The notes under the pieces were generated by a model. It was not told the DNA's origin. It was given only the letters and a program-made list of their open reading frames with translations, and ran no database searches. Shown here one piece after another: positions 11,020 through 23,322 of a DNA stretch of 64,000 nt. The position numbers were made by a program, and so were the translations under genes. The stretch comes from Monoplex corrugatus (lineage: Eukaryota > Mollusca > Gastropoda > Littorinimorpha > Ranellidae): contig CM060308.1 of assembly GCA_030674185.1 (NCBI GenBank), forward strand, positions 33,486,004 to 33,550,003. Reading direction: 5' to 3'. How positions within the stretch are numbered: the first letter of the stretch is position 1; each line of letters begins with the position of its first letter.

Positions 11020-11560
11020 GATCTTATTCGGTCATTCATCAACGAATTTTACTCGATCTTTTTATTAACGGATTCCGCTCGGTCTTTCATACAGATTTTA
11101 CTGGGTCGTCAATGAATGGATTTTAATCGACTGTTTATTAATGGAAATTATTCGACAATTTATCAACGGATATCATTCGGTCGTTTATTTACAGATCTTA
11201 CTCGATCATTTATTAACGGCTTTTACGCGACCGTTTATAAACGGATTTCCCTTTTGTCAGTTATCAAGGAATTTTGCACAGTCGTTTATTAACGGATTTC
11301 AATCGGCCGTTTATCAACAAATTTTAGTCGGTCGTTTATCAGGGGATTTTAGTCGGTCCTTTACTAAAGGATTTAACTCGTTCGATTATTGACTTTTTTT
11401 TTTTTACTCGACTGTTAAATGGGTTTTGCTTGGTCGTCGTTTATTTACAGATTTTACTCGGTTATCTATTGACGGGTTTAATTCGGCTGTTCATTTATAG
11501 ATTATATATGGTACTCCATCAACAGATTTTATTCGGTCGCTTATTCACATATTTTCACAA
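11020..11560 (+). repeat. ~30-bp degenerate minisatellite 1
   Basis: About 18 imperfect units with the consensus TTTATTAACGGATTTTACTC plus GGTCG. The reading frame at 11141-11392 is only a repetitive translation of this array and is not a gene. Confidence 0.85.
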
Positions 11561-11639
11561 AGTTTTAACCACATATCCAGCCAGTTGCGTTGTCCTTGAA
11601 TGCATATACTATATAGTCAGATTAATGAACCAGTCTGTT

Positions 11640-12502
11640 CCGAATTTGGGCCCTGCATGTGACGGTGATCAGTGAAAAGCATGAAATCCCTTCATGCAAA
11701 ATAACAGCAACCTTGAGACAGGTTCGTAAGTTTACATACCTAGGAACGATCATTTCACCAGGCAGCAGATGCACATCAGAAATGGCCAGCAGAATCGGCC
11801 AAGCCAAAACAGCATTCAAGAAGATGAAAAGCATTCTTACCAACAAATGCTTAACAATTAACATCAGGAAGAGAGTTCTTGAATGTCATATAGAACCAAT
11901 ACTGTTATACAGTTGTGAGGCGTGGACAGTCAACAAGCAAAGCCAGAACAAGATTGAGACAGCCGAGATGTGGTTTCTAAGAAGAATGTTGAGAGTTTCA
12001 TGGACAGCAAAGAAATCAAACGAGACAGTATTGATGGAGGCAGACACAAGAAGACCATTGAGCACCAGGTAGACACCATGTGCTACAAAAGCCTCAATAA
12101 CGCAGCCCCCGATTACCTGTCAAGCCTACTTGAGATCTATGTTCCCTCACGTACCCTCCACTCTGCCTCCGATCCTCTGACTTTTCGCTTTCCACGCACT
12201 AAGCTCAATACCTATGGTCCACGAGCCTTCTCTGTTTCTGATCCACTCTCCTGGAACAAACTTCCTCTCTCAGTCCGTCAGCAACCTACTTTTGCCTCCT
12301 TCAAGTCCGCTCTCAAAACTCACCTTTTCTCCTCTGCATAAAATCCTAACCTCACTCAACCCCCCTCTGCAGCCTGTCTCCGCTCGGAGGGGAATCACTT
12401 TGTTTTAATATATAATTGTATATGATGTGCTCTCTGTGGTTTTCCATTGGTTTTATTCTTGCTTTTATTGCTTTTATTCTTTTCTCCCCATTTGTGGCCA
12501 TG

Positions 12503-12576
<74 letters not shown>

Positions 12577-13175
12577 GTGTGTGTGTGGTGCGTGCGTGCG
12601 TGCGTGCGTGTGTGCGTGTGTGTCTTTTCGGCGCTTGGATTTGATTTTGTCGAGATTTGCGCTATATAAATATTGTAATTATTATGCATGCATGTGCGTA
12701 CGTATGTATGTATGTATGTATGTATGTATACGCTTAGATTTATGTATGTATGTATGTATGTATGCGCTCAGCTTAGATTTATGTATGTAAGTATGTAAGC
12801 ATGTATGTATGCATGTATACGCTCATATGTATGTAGGTATGTATGCATGTATACGCTCAGCGCTTAGATTTGATTTTGTCAAGATTTTGCGCTATATAAA
12901 TAAAATATATTATTATTATTATAAGGAAATTAGGAAAAGACAGGCAGCATTTGCAGACCATTTTATGAGGAAATGGGAACTGGAACACCTGGTCACAACG
13001 GTAAAGCTGGAGGGACAGAGAGCACCAGGTAGACCCAGGGAGAAGATATTGGAAGGACTTGCAGAGTGGCTGAGGACAAAGAGGGTGGAAGAGGTGCTTG
13101 AGGCAACAAGAGATAGAAACAGATGTAAGGCCATGATCGCCAACGCCATGTGGCAAGGCACCTGATGATGATGAT
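11640..13175 (+). mobile_element. RTE-type LINE 3' fragment, split by a CR1/L2 insertion
   Basis: 11659-12060 encodes the RT-to-C-terminal region (YLGTIISPGSRCTSEM, ILLYSCEAWT, MWFLRRMLRVSWTAKK). The sequence is then interrupted by a CR1/L2 element (12066-12921). It resumes at about 12925 (IRKRQAAFADHFMRKWELEH, then PGRPREKILEGLAEW) and ends with a (TGA)n-type tail near 13165. The flanking halves are collinear with 21890-22550 of the larger copy. It is 5' truncated, with one frameshift near 11710. Confidence 0.85.
12066..12921 (+). mobile_element. CR1/L2-like LINE, 5'-truncated, nested in an RTE element
   Basis: The frame from about 12072 to 12341 encodes TMCYKSLNNAAPDYLSSLLE and then RTKLNTYGPRAFSV...SWNKLPLSVRQQP, ending LFSSA-stop. 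The 3'UTR holds a pyrimidine run, an expanded (GT)n (12506-12575) and (TATG)n arrays (12700-12860). It ends with GCGCTATATAAATAAAATA and (ATT)n, the usual CR1/L2-like terminus. It is nearly identical to 14242-14857 in the coding part. Confidence 0.85.
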
Positions 13176-13519
13176 GTGACGGTGCTGAAAATTTGACAAA
13201 TTTACTGAGAATAGCTGGGTTTTCATCTAAAACAACAAAACAAAACAAAATCACAAATGTGTTAAACTGTTTCGAAAAGGAGACATTATTCGAACAATTT
13301 GATCCTCTTTTTTTTGTTTTTGTTTTTGTTTTTGTTTTGCTTTTGTTTTATGTTTTGTTTTATAATCTTTCTTTTTGAATGTAAAAGGTGCCAATTAAGC
13401 GCTTTTGTAAACACGTCGTCGAGCAAAGGGGTTATTTAGGTGATGCATTCACAGTCCACTGATCTGGGACATCGGTAAAGGTGGCATTCGTTGAAAGAGA
13501 ATGTATGCACAAAACACAC

Positions 13520-13643
13520 ATATTCTTCTTCTTCTTTTTCTTATTCCTCTTCTGCTTCTTCTTCGTTGTCGTCTCCTCCTCATCCTCATCCTCATTCTTC
13601 TTCTTCTTCTTCTTCTTCTTCGTAGTCGTCGTCGTCGTCTTCT
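13520..13643. repeat. (TTC)n-rich microsatellite
   Basis: Interrupted TTC/GTC triplet repeats directly before repeat B copy 2. Confidence 0.85.
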
Positions 13644-13913
13644 TGCGGAAGCAATATTAGGTAATTTAAGCCTGTTTTTATATATGTTTTGATGTCCTTA
13701 GGTATGCTTAAATTTGCACTCAGGTGTGCGATAAATTAGATAGAGAGGTCAACGCCAGGGCCATGTTCTTAGATTATGTGCATGAATGCACTGATACATG
13801 TTCTTAATTTTCTTTTCTTTTCTTTTCTTTTTATTATTGAAATTTTGTATGTTCTGAACTGGTTATAGCCTTAATATGGCTTTCCATACAGTTGTCTGGG
13901 CTTTAAACAATAG
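13644..13913 (+). repeat. Dispersed repeat B, copy 2 (5'-truncated)
   Basis: It starts at TTGCGGAAGCAATATTAGG and continues to GGGCTTTAAACAATAGAAC. It matches the 3' half of copy 1 (9290-9565). Confidence 0.65.
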
Positions 13914-13935
13914 AACTATAACCTACCCTCTCCAT

Positions 13936-14674
13936 GAACAACTTTTGTTTCTCAAACTGCCAGATCCTGCTACTATCATCTCCATCGTATGAGGCTGATC
14001 AGGAAGTATCTCTCTGTCGAAACAACTGCAAAACTCGTTCTCTCCTTCATAATGTCTCGCATTGACTATTGCAATTCACTCCTGTCTGGTCTTCCTGCCT
14101 CCACCATTCACATCCTACAGCGCATTCAAAACAATGCTGTACGCCTTGTACTCAAAAAGAAAAAAGCTGACCACATATCTCCTCTCCTGGCACAACTTCA
14201 CTGGCTCCCTGTATCAAAGCGCATACAGTACAACCTAGACACCATGTGCTACAAAAGCCTCAATAACGCAGCCCCCGATTACCTGTCAAGCCTACTTGAG
14301 ATCTATGTTCCCTCACGTACCCTCCGCTCTGCCTCCGATCCTCTGACTTTTCGCTTTCCACGCACTAAGCTCAATACCTATGGTCCACGAGCCTTCTCTG
14401 TTTCTGGTCCACTCTCCTGGAACAAACTTCCTCTCTCAGTCCGTCAGCAACCTACTTTTGTCTCCTTCAAGTCCGCTCTCAAAACTCACCTTTTCTCCTC
14501 CGCATAAAATCCTAACTTCACTCAACCCCCCCCCCCCCCCCTCTGCAGCCTGTCTCCGCTCGGAGGGAATCACATGGTTATAATATATAATTGTATATGC
14601 TATGCTCTCTATAATTTTCCATTGCTTTTATTCTTGCTTTTATTGCTTTTATTCTTTCTCCCCATTTATAGCCA

Positions 14675-14734
<60 letters not shown>

Positions 14735-14857
14735 CGTGCGTGTGTGTGCGTGCGTGCGTGCGTGCGTGCTTGCGTGTGTGTCTGCTTCAGCGCTTAGATT
14801 TGATTTTATCAAGATTTTGCGCTATATAAATATTGTAATTATTATTATTATTATTAT
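13936..14857 (+). mobile_element. CR1/L2-like LINE, 5'-truncated copy
   Basis: An uninterrupted 172-codon frame (13989-14507) covers the C-terminal half of the RT: YLSVETTAKLVLSFIMSRID, then NSLLSGLPASTIHILQRIQN, the LNTYGPRAFSV and SWNKLPLSVRQ blocks, ending LFSSA. The 3'UTR has a C-run, a (GT)n tract (14675-14735) and a GCGCTATATAAATATTGTAA end with (ATT)n. The intact frame and near identity to the 12.1-kb copy indicate recent activity of this family. Confidence 0.85.
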
Positions 14858-15153
14858 AACTATAACAAGAAACCACTGAAACACTCCACACAGCAGTTGT
14901 GAGCCTGTAAGGGCCACTATAAATATGGGAAAGAAAAACTCTTGTCATTAGCGTCAGTGCATACGGGAGAACTTTTATCGCTTTGTCGTTTTGTGGCGCC
15001 GCAGCGTATAATTACCAGACTAAGTCCTCCTTGCCTGCAAACCGGTTCTGGGTTCAGAGCACTCAAAAATATGTATAGTTTGTGTTTTTATGGACCACTG
15101 GAGTCTGTGGGACTTTTTTGTGTGTAAAATTTGAAGACTAAGAACAGTTTATC

Positions 15154-15244
15154 CGGGGGGGGGGGGGGGGTGCGCACGCGCGTGTGTGTGTGTGTGTTTG
15201 TTTGTTTGTGTTTGTGTGTGCATGTGATTTTCTCTCTGTGTGTA

Positions 15245-15275
<31 letters not shown>

Positions 15276-15315
15276 ATTTATTTGTGTGTGTATGTTTATG
15301 TTTGTGTATATATAC

Positions 15316-15348
<33 letters not shown>

Positions 15349-15414
15349 CATATGTGTATATATATATATATACAAATATATATACATACATACATATGCA
15401 CACATTTATATGTA

Positions 15415-15480
<66 letters not shown>

Positions 15481-15492
15481 CATCTATATAGA
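15154..15492. repeat. Poly-G, (GT)n and (TA)n simple-sequence block
   Basis: A G-run (15154-15170) is followed by interrupted GT repeats and about 160 bp of TA-rich repeats (15310-15480) that can fold back. Overlapping reading frames on both strands are artefacts of this block. Confidence 0.95.
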
Positions 15493-15553
15493 CCATTTAA
15501 AAAAAAGAGAAAAAAGAAACTGAATGTGAAAGTGCGAATGCCCATAAGAGAAG

Positions 15554-16265
15554 TGTGACGTCAAAATGTGTCTGTGGATTCAGCTACTCTCGCTGCTGCC
15601 GTTCGCTGTTCGTTCTTGAAGATTGGTTTGCGATCCACTCAATAATGAATCAAGAATATTTTTTTTACTTTATGCTAACACTGAAAATACAATGTTTAAG
15701 TCCGATTTCGTTGTGTAGAAATATGTAGAATCCTTTGGAACAATCTGGAAATGACAAGGAAAACGTAGAATACATTAGATCTTTCGAGAATGTTCCGGAA
15801 ATCGTAAACAAATTTAATCTGTACAATGACTGGCTACTAGAAAGGGAAAGTTCGAGAATGCAGCTATGATTGGCTGAAAATCTAGGGAAAAGCCGAGAAT
15901 ATTGTAGAACTTTCCATGATGTAAAAAAGTAAAGCATGACTGTGGGTCCAGAGAGAGCGATCAAAAGAGTTGAAGTGTAAGTCTGCTGTCAGAAATAAAG
16001 AAGTTGCTGTAGATTCGTGGAGTTGTGGCGTGTAGATCTGAGGGCTGAAGAAGAATAATTCTGCAAGCTAGGAGTGGTGCATCAGATGTGTGAAGTATTT
16101 ACCCTGTCCCTGTTATGTTTTGTACGTTCTTCCAATAAACGATAATTTTCGTTTAACCTGAACTGGTGTATTCTGTCTCTGAGAAGAATGATCAACTGCT
16201 AGATCTTCACGAACCTGCATAAACTGCAAAACACTACCAGTCATCCACATCTTTACATGTGACAT
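15554..16265 (+). other. Unclassified segment with LTR-like features
   Basis: It is non-repetitive within the window, has AATAAA signals near 16006 and 16135, and has recurrent GAGAATGTTC/TTCGAGAATG words around 15790-15860. It could be a degraded LTR. No matching end pair, target duplication or internal region was found. Confidence 0.2.
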
Positions 16266-16267
16266 AC

Positions 16268-16392
<125 letters not shown>

Positions 16393-16570
16393 TGTGTGAG
16401 AACGAAAGACTGACTTCAGTCGTTTGGCAAAATTGTCTTGGGCATTTCTTGATTGATCAATACCAAAATAGTATTGCTCAAAGATGTGGATCGTTCAAGA
16501 GTCGCTAACGCAAAAGTTCGGGAGGAGAAGTGTTTAATGTCCAGGTCACATGGACAGAACTGTGTCATAA

Positions 16571-16895
16571 CATTAGCACTGTTTTAAAGACGGCATATGA
16601 AGAGCAGTTTCTCAAAAAGTTCTGACCGTACTTAAAATCTGTATATCTTAAAATTAGCACTGTTTAAAAGGACGCTATATGAAGCGCGGATTCTCAGAAA
16701 CTTCTGACCATACTTAAAATCTGTGTGCCTTAAAATTAGCACTTTTTAAAATACAGAATGTGAAAAGCAGTTTCTCAGAAACTACTGACAATACGTAAAA
16801 TATGTATGCCTTAAAGTTAGCACTGTTTTAAGGACGGTATGTGAAGAGCGGTTTCTTAAAAACTTCTATCATACTTAAAAACTGATGTACAAAAT
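16571..16895 (+). repeat. 81-bp tandem repeat, four units
   Basis: Units begin TTAGCACTGTTT at 16573, 16654, 16736 and 16817 (periods 81, 82, 81). Each contains a GAAGAGCGGTTTCTCAGAAA-like middle and a CATACTTAAAATCTGT-like end. Divergence between units is moderate. Confidence 0.85.
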
Positions 16896-16984
16896 CTATC
16901 TTTGTGTTGTACAACACAGCCATATGAATAATAGTTAGGGAATCCAAGTATTCGGAGACGCATCAAAGACATGATGATACCTGT

Positions 16985-17431
16985 TGATCAATCATTTGCT
17001 CTATGCAAGTCTTTCTTTTTTCCAATCACTTACCGGTACTCCATGCAAGGTTTTTTTTTTCGGTCATTTGTTCCGTGCAAATTTCTTTTCAATCACTTGC
17101 TCCATTCAATTTTTTTCAATCATTTGCTCCATGCAAGGTTTTTATATATCATATTCTCCATGCAAAGTTTTTTCTTAAGTCATTTGCTCCATGCAAGTTT
17201 TTTTTTTCAATCACTTGCTCCATGCAAGTTTTTTTTCAATCACTTGCTCCGTGCAAGTTTATTTTCAGTCATTTGCTCAATGCAATTTTTTTCAATCACT
17301 TGCTCCATGCAAGATTTTTTTTTCACTCGTTCGCTTCGTGTAAGTTTTTTCAATCATTTGCTCCATGCAAGGTTGTTTTTTTCAGTCACTTGCCCTGTGT
17401 AATTTTTCAATCACTTGCTCCCTACACGGTT

Positions 17432-17508
<77 letters not shown>

Positions 17509-17592
17509 AATCATTTGCTCCCTGCAAGTTTTTTTTTCCAATCACTTGCTCCATGCAAGTTTTTTTTTCAATCATTTGCTCCATGTAAGTTT
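16985..17592 (+). repeat. ~30-bp minisatellite 2, interrupted by (GT)n
   Basis: About 19 units of the form CAATCACTTGCTCCATGCAA plus a T-run of variable length. The array is broken at 17434-17506 by a (GT)n tract and then resumes. Long plus-strand frames across it are translations of the repeat. Confidence 0.9.
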
Positions 17593-17844
17593 TACCCTTG
17601 ATTAAAGTATTGTATTTGCTCTGTTTACAAGCCCGTGTACAAAGGGCCAATATTTAAACACACATTTTACTGCTATATTTATTCCCTATTATCGTTATAG
17701 ACAAACATCTTTTCGTAGTGTGCTTTGGCCATTATATCTGGAAACAACAGAAGACTAAGTTCATTTTGTACTTTCTTGTCCAACGTTCGAAGAAATGGTA
17801 GAACAGTTCGTTCAACCACATTATTTTAGAAGTCCTTTATTTAG

Positions 17845-18050
17845 ACTTACCTTGTTTAGGTCATTAGCGATGGAAAATATCGTGAAACAATTTTTGTATT
17901 TGTACATTCTTTAAGATTTGAATCTTGTTACTACGCAGTTTATACAACTTACCTTGTTTAGGTCATCAGCAGTGGAAAATATCGTGAAACAAGTTTTTGT
18001 ATTTGTACATTCTTTTAACATTAGAATATTGTTACTACGCAGTTTATGTA
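17845..18050 (+). repeat. 102-bp direct duplication, two units
   Basis: CTTACCTTGTTTAGGTCATT starts at about 17846 and recurs at 17948. Both units continue through GGAAAATATCGTGAAACAA to ACTACGCAGTTTAT with few differences. Confidence 0.85.
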
Positions 18051-18184
18051 ATTGTGCAGTTTCGTTTTTATGTACATTCCCCTTCTGGTGCCTGTGATCT
18101 ATCCGGATAAATCCGTCTGAAGTCTATAAAGTCCAAAGTCTCTCTCTGTTTCTGTCACTGTCCCCACAGTCTCCCTTGTCTTAC

Positions 18185-18334
18185 CTCATACATCTTGAAA
18201 GGGTTATTGGTGGATTTCCAGCTAATGGTGCCACCTGCAAAATGGCTCGCCCATGCCTGTGGCATCATGAAGAAGACAAACACCAGAATCAACCTTGTGC
18301 TGAAGTAACTGAAGGCTTGTCCCGAAGAAGCCAT
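18185..18334 (-). CDS. Exon 1 of the same host extracellular protein: signal peptide
   Basis: On the minus strand the ATG at 18334 opens a 50-codon exon ending GAG at 18185. It is followed directly by a consensus donor GTAAGA (18184-18179). The first ~29 residues are a classic signal peptide: a short polar start, the hydrophobic core LILVFVFFMM, and a PQAWA cleavage context. The mature part starts SHFAGGTISWKS. The exon ends in phase 0 and exon 2 at 10029 begins in phase 0, so the junction reads KMYE then VEFSF without a break. The intron would be about 8.2 kb and is filled with mobile elements. This supports one secreted or type-I membrane protein; its function is unknown. Confidence 0.7.
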
Positions 18335-18399
18335 GGCTGTAAGTTCGGTGGCAAAACAGTAAATGTTTGACAGAAGATCGAACTGGGTGACGAAGTCTC

Positions 18400-19400
18400 T
18401 CTCTATCTGAGTAATTGAAAGTATCAGTAATTCATATCTGTGCTTGACTGCGTCGCTTGTAAATGTTTATGCATATATTTCTGCGCTCTATTTGACACGA
18501 ACGGCGAGCTAGATCTACTTGCGCAAGCGTATGTGACCTGTTCTCACGAATAGGGGGTCACAACTTAATTTTGGGGGTATAGAGATATTAATATCACCGG
18601 AAAGCAGAAAAAAATGCTCTTTCCAATGATGTATAATTCAACTGTCTAACTGGAAAATCGAGCGAGTTACAGTAATTTAAAGGGAGTGGGTGATGGGACG
18701 GCATTTTGAGAAAAGCAGAGTTAAAGAAGGACAACAAAATTCTCTGCTTTTTCCTTAGCAACCAGTATTCTATCTTCATCAAACTTAGTGAAGTGATAGA
18801 TAAAGTGGTTTTGCACTACATACTAGCTATTTCGCGAGCTGATTCCAACGGTATGCGATATGCTGAGGCCCTGTACGGTTTCATGGCCTAAATTAAAGCT
18901 CAAACACACGCATTTTCACGGAAAAAATCTGCACATTCTCGAAGGGTTATCACTTTAAAATGTTATTTTAACACTCTTTCAGCCCAAATTTCACTTTAAT
19001 CTTTGCCATAATTGATAGATTAATGGTCAGACAATGTGTAGGAACAAAAATCTCAAATCACCCAGATCGATCCTCACCACCTTTTCAGGCCCGTATCTCA
19101 GTTCACACGTTGCGACTTGTGACCCCGTTCGCAAGAACCAGTCACAAAAAATATTATTGTCCTTTTCACTTCGCACTTGCCTGGTCTCTCGGCTCATCCT
19201 TTTTGCCTCATGTAGGGAAGTTTCATTCAGGCGTTGTTTTCCTGCATAAAAGACATGTGGCGACGAGGAATAGGAGACGAAGAGGGAGGAGAAAACGGAG
19301 GAGAGAAAGAGTATGAAGGTGCGTGGTTGTGTATGTTGTATATTGTATGAGTGATGGGTGAAAGTTAGTAATAATAAATGTAAAAAAAAAGAATATATTG
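18400..19400. other. No gene recognised
   Basis: Mixed non-repetitive sequence upstream of the signal-peptide exon. It would hold the 5' flank of that minus-strand gene, but I cannot place a promoter. Short frames here lack recognisable motifs. Confidence 0.4.
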
Positions 19401-19502
19401 CAGTTTGTTTAGTGCCATTGGTTGGAAGGAGTGCGTGCTGTTGCGTGACGGACGAATGCTTTTTGCATGTGTTTGTGTGCGTGAACATGTGTACACCAAA
19501 GC

Positions 19503-20449
19503 ATGACAGTAAGGCTAGCGGAGAGACCGTACACAAACCGATGGAAGGCAACGGGAAACCACCATCGTAATTTTTCCCAGGTTATCATGGACAGAAACAA
19601 AAAGAAAATCAAAGACAACGATGTAAATAGGTGCTCCTATGGAGCAGCTTTGTCCGGTAGGGACCGTCATGCGGCGCAGGTGACACCAGACCGTCAGCAA
19701 GTTACTGCGAACCCTAAACTCAGATTTAAAAACATCAAAGCTGCAACATGGAATTAAGAACGTTGTTGCAAAAGGGTAAATTAGAAAATATCAAGACAGA
19801 GATGGAAAGACTTAACATTGGTATTTTAGGACTAGGGGAAGTGAGATGGAAGCGGGCAGGCATAACATCAGGAGAATACACAATGATATACTCTGGTGGT
19901 AACTCACATGAAAGAGGAGTAGGCATCATGATGGACAAACCAAAAGCAGTTAAGGGATATTGGGCTGTGTCCGACAGAGTTTTGCTGGTCAAGTTGGGAG
20001 GCAAACCATTTGATATCAACATCATTCAGGTGTATGCACCAACATCCGCAAGTACTCAGGAAGACATCGACAACTTCTACGAAGTATTGGAGATGGTTAA
20101 AGTCCAATGTAAATCACAAGAAGTTACTGTAATAATGGGAGATTTTAATGCTAAAGTGGGACAGGATAGGGTGGAGGATATAGTTGGACCTCATGGCCTT
20201 GGTACGCAAACTGAAAGGGGTGAGAAACCTGTAGAATGGGCACAGATGAATGAGTTTATAGTAGGAAACACCTGGTTTCAGCAACCTAATAGAAGAAAAT
20301 GGACTTGGATGAGTCCAGTAGATAATACCAAAAATCAGATTGACTACATCCTGATCAACAAAAGATTTAGAAATTCTTTACTGTCAGCAAAAACCCTACC
20401 AGAAGCAGACTGCAACAGTGATCACAATCCTGTAGTGGGAAGATTTTAG
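19503..20449 (+). pseudogene. RTE LINE endonuclease domain
   Basis: The start region (19503-19757) leads in frame to FKNIKAATWN, where a small deletion shifts the frame. The endonuclease continues from 19748 with RTLLQKGKLENIKTEMERLN, GLGEVRWKRAG, YAPTSAS, VIMGDFNAKVGQ, NQIDYILINKRF and NSDHNPVVG. These are the catalytic motifs of an APE-type endonuclease that nicks target DNA for target-primed reverse transcription. Apart from the break near 19753 and loss of frame after 20449, the domain is well preserved. Confidence 0.85.
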
Positions 20450-20456
20450 ACTGAAA

Positions 20457-22448
20457 TTGAGGAAAAGGAAACAGACCAAAAACAACATCAAATTAAACCT
20501 TGGACTCTTAAAGACAGATGAAGTGATACACAAAACATTTAATGTACATGTTCAAAATAAATTCAGTGGTCTGGAAGACGCTGGTGACAGTGAGGAACAA
20601 TGGACAATGTTGAGGAATTCGATAATGAATCTTGTGAGGATATCCCGAAGGCGGATAGAAAAGCAAAAAAGAACTGGATGACTAATAAAATTTAGGGCTG
20701 GATGGAGGAAAGGAGGAAGGCAAAGAGAAATGAGGAGATCTACAGGAAGATAAATAAGGAGATCAGGAATAGGTGCAATGAAGTTAAGGAAGCTTGGCTG
20801 AAAACAAAGTGCAAAGAAATGGAAGACCGACACAAAACGGATCCTCAGGGTATGTACAGACGAATTGAAGAAATTGTCCACAGAAAATATACATGCACAT
20901 CAACTGGTTGCTTGAAATCGAAAGATGGCACGCTTATCATGGAAAAAGACAAAATATTGGACAGATGGGGAGAGTACATTAAAGACCTTTTTGAGGATGA
21001 CAGAAACGAGGAACACATTATAAAAAAGAACTTTGAAGGACCACCCATAATGAAAGATGAAGTTAGAGCGGCATGAAAAAGATGAAACCGGGAAAAGCCC
21101 CAGGACCGGACAACATTACTACAGAGATGATTGAAGCCCTGGAGGAATTAGGCATAGAGAAAATAACAGTCCTCCAAAATGAAATTTACGACACTGGAAA
21201 AATCCCCAAAGATATGTCAAAATCAATTTTCATTGCACTTCCAAAGAAGACAGGGGCTATAGAATGCGAACTCCATCGCACAATCAGTTTGATGAGTCAT
21301 CTAACAAAAATCCTGTTAAGAATAATCATGATGAGGACAAAGAATAGAATCAAAAGAGAAATAGCAGAAGAACAGTGTGGAATTGTGGAAGGGAAAGGAA
21401 CTATTAATGCCATATACATCCCTAGAACTATCACAGAGAGGTCAAATGAGATGAATAAGGATTTGTATTTATGCTTTGTTGACTACACCAAGGCTTTCGA
21501 TCGGGTAAGACATGAAGAATTGATCAACCAAATGGAGAGACTCAATGTTGATGGAAAAGATCTACGAATAATCAGGAATATGTACTGGGAACAAACAGCT
21601 GCAATGAGAATAGAAAACAATATAAGCTCTTTTCAAAACATCAAAAGAAGAGTCAGACAGGGTTGTGTTTTGTCACCAGATCTGTTTTCACTTTACAGCG
21701 AAAACATCATAAGAAACATAGTAGAAGACCCTGGATTAAAGGTTGGAGGGAAAATGATAAACAACATTCGATACGCAGATGACACCGTGCTAATTGCAGA
21801 AAGTGAAAGGGACCTACAAAGCCTTGTGAATATACTAGAAATAGAAAGCAAAGGTAAGGGGCTGGAACTAAACAGCAGGAAGACTGAGGTCATGGTGATC
21901 AGTAAAAAACATGAAATCCCCTCATGCAAAATAACAGCAAATGGCGCAACCTTGACACAGGTTGATAAATTCAAATACCTGGGAACGATCATTTCATCAG
22001 ACGGCAGATGCACATCAGAAATAGCCGGCAGAATCGGCCAAGCCAAAACAGCATTCCAGAAGATGACAAGCATTCTTACCACAAATGCCTGTCAATGAAC
22101 ATCAGGAAGAGAGTTCTTGAATGTTATATAGAACCAATACTGTTGTACGGATGCGAGGCGTGGACGGTCAGCAGACAAAGCCAGAACAAGATTGAGGCAG
22201 CCGAGATGTGGTTTCTAAGAAGAATGTTGAGAGTTCCATGGACAGCAAAGAAAACAAACGAGACAGTCTTGATGGAGGCAGACACAAGTAGATCACTCAT
22301 AAGGAAGATTAGGAAAAGACAGGCAATATTTATGGGCCATTTTATGAGGAAGCGGGATTTGGAGCACCTGGTCACAACGGGAAAGCTGGAGGGAAAGAGA
22401 TCATCAGGTAGACCCAGGGAAAAAATGCTGGACGGACTTGCAGAGTAG
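20457..22448 (+). pseudogene. RTE LINE reverse transcriptase and C-terminal region
   Basis: The linker occupies 20457-21076 in two frames, with a stop near 20681. The RT frame 21073-22098 carries PGKAPGPDNITTEMI (fingers), CFVDYTKAFDRVRHEEL (motif A), RRVRQGCVLSPDLFS (motif B) and IRYADDTVLIAES (motif C, catalytic DD). It then has YLGTIISSDGRCTSE and loses the frame near 22085. The C-terminal part (about 22090-22448) carries ILLYGCEAWT and MWFLRRMLRVPWTAKK, ending SGRPREKMLDGLAE with a premature TAG at 22446. The gene cannot make a full protein. Confidence 0.85.
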
Positions 22449-22559
22449 CTGGGGACGAGGAAGGTGGGTGAGATGCTGAGGGCAACGAGAGATAGAGACA
22501 GGTGGAAGTCCATGATCGCCAACGCCATGCGGCAGGGCACCTGATAATGATGATGATGA

Positions 22560-23110
22560 TGTTAAAAAAACTATGAGCAGTCTCCACAATGAACAAACTG
22601 ATCAGTACAAGATACGCTAAGTAAATCTGCGTCAGTTATCATCTGGTAAGCTTTCAGCTCTCTGCATGGCTAATCTCAATAGCAAAAGGACCAGCCCGTA
22701 TACACACCTTTGCAATGACAGGTTCTTCTGGAGGACACGTGCACCAGAAGGAAACAAACCGACCCAGGAACAGTTGAACAACGTAGAGTAGTGGTGCCAA
22801 GAAACCAGATCTTCAGTCAATCCTGCCAGATCAAGGTATTGTTCTACACTGTTAACAACAAAACGACTGGTATAAACATCTGATCAGTTACATGCACAGG
22901 AACCAGTATCGGTGGGACAAACAAACTATGCTACCTTGGGATCAGTTTCTTGACAAAATACTGACCGTCAGAAAACTTGCTGCGAAACCGTTACATGGAA
23001 TGGTATTCTCCAAAATCAATAGTAATGTTGATATCAGCATCAAAATTGGACCAGCATATTCATGTTTACTTATGGGATACATAGAACACAGTGTATTGTA
23101 ACAATACATG
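22560..23110. other. No gene recognised
   Basis: Sequence after the RTE tail. A degenerate reading around 22640-22860 gave no family I could name. Confidence 0.4.
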
Positions 23111-23115
23111 ACGCC

Positions 23116-23118
<3 letters not shown>

Positions 23119-23197
<79 letters not shown>

Positions 23198-23203
23198 TCT
23201 CTC

Positions 23204-23234
<31 letters not shown>

Positions 23235-23249
23235 CTGTCTGTCTCTCTG

Positions 23250-23321
<72 letters not shown>
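23119..23321. repeat. (CT)n / (TCTG)n microsatellite
   Basis: About 200 bp of CT repeats with a central TGTC-rich segment. Reading frames on both strands here are artefacts. Confidence 0.95.

Positions 23322-23322
<1 letters not shown>

Larger units (their letters stand above)
19410..22555 (+). mobile_element. Near full-length RTE-type LINE, inactivated
   Basis: The longest copy of the RTE family in the window. It has a short N-terminal extension, an APE endonuclease, a linker, the RT and a C-terminal region, ending in (TGA)n (22545-22560). At least five lesions break the single expected frame: near 19753, about 20450, 20691, 21075 and about 22085. Other copies are at 11640-13175, 24940-25285, 26470-27296, 38945-39490 (minus), 47640-47930 (minus) and 49935-50085 (minus). 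The microsatellite-like tail and lack of poly(A) fit the RTE clade. Confidence 0.85.

Noticed and set aside
11141..11392. 83-codon frame with repeated FINGF words
   Set aside because: Repetitive translation of minisatellite 1, with no start context or homologous domain.
15131..15558. Several overlapping long frames on both strands
   Set aside because: All are translations of GT and TA microsatellites.
17003..17605. 200-codon plus-strand reading frame rich in Phe and Cys
   Set aside because: It is the translation of a ~30-bp minisatellite plus a (GT)n tract.
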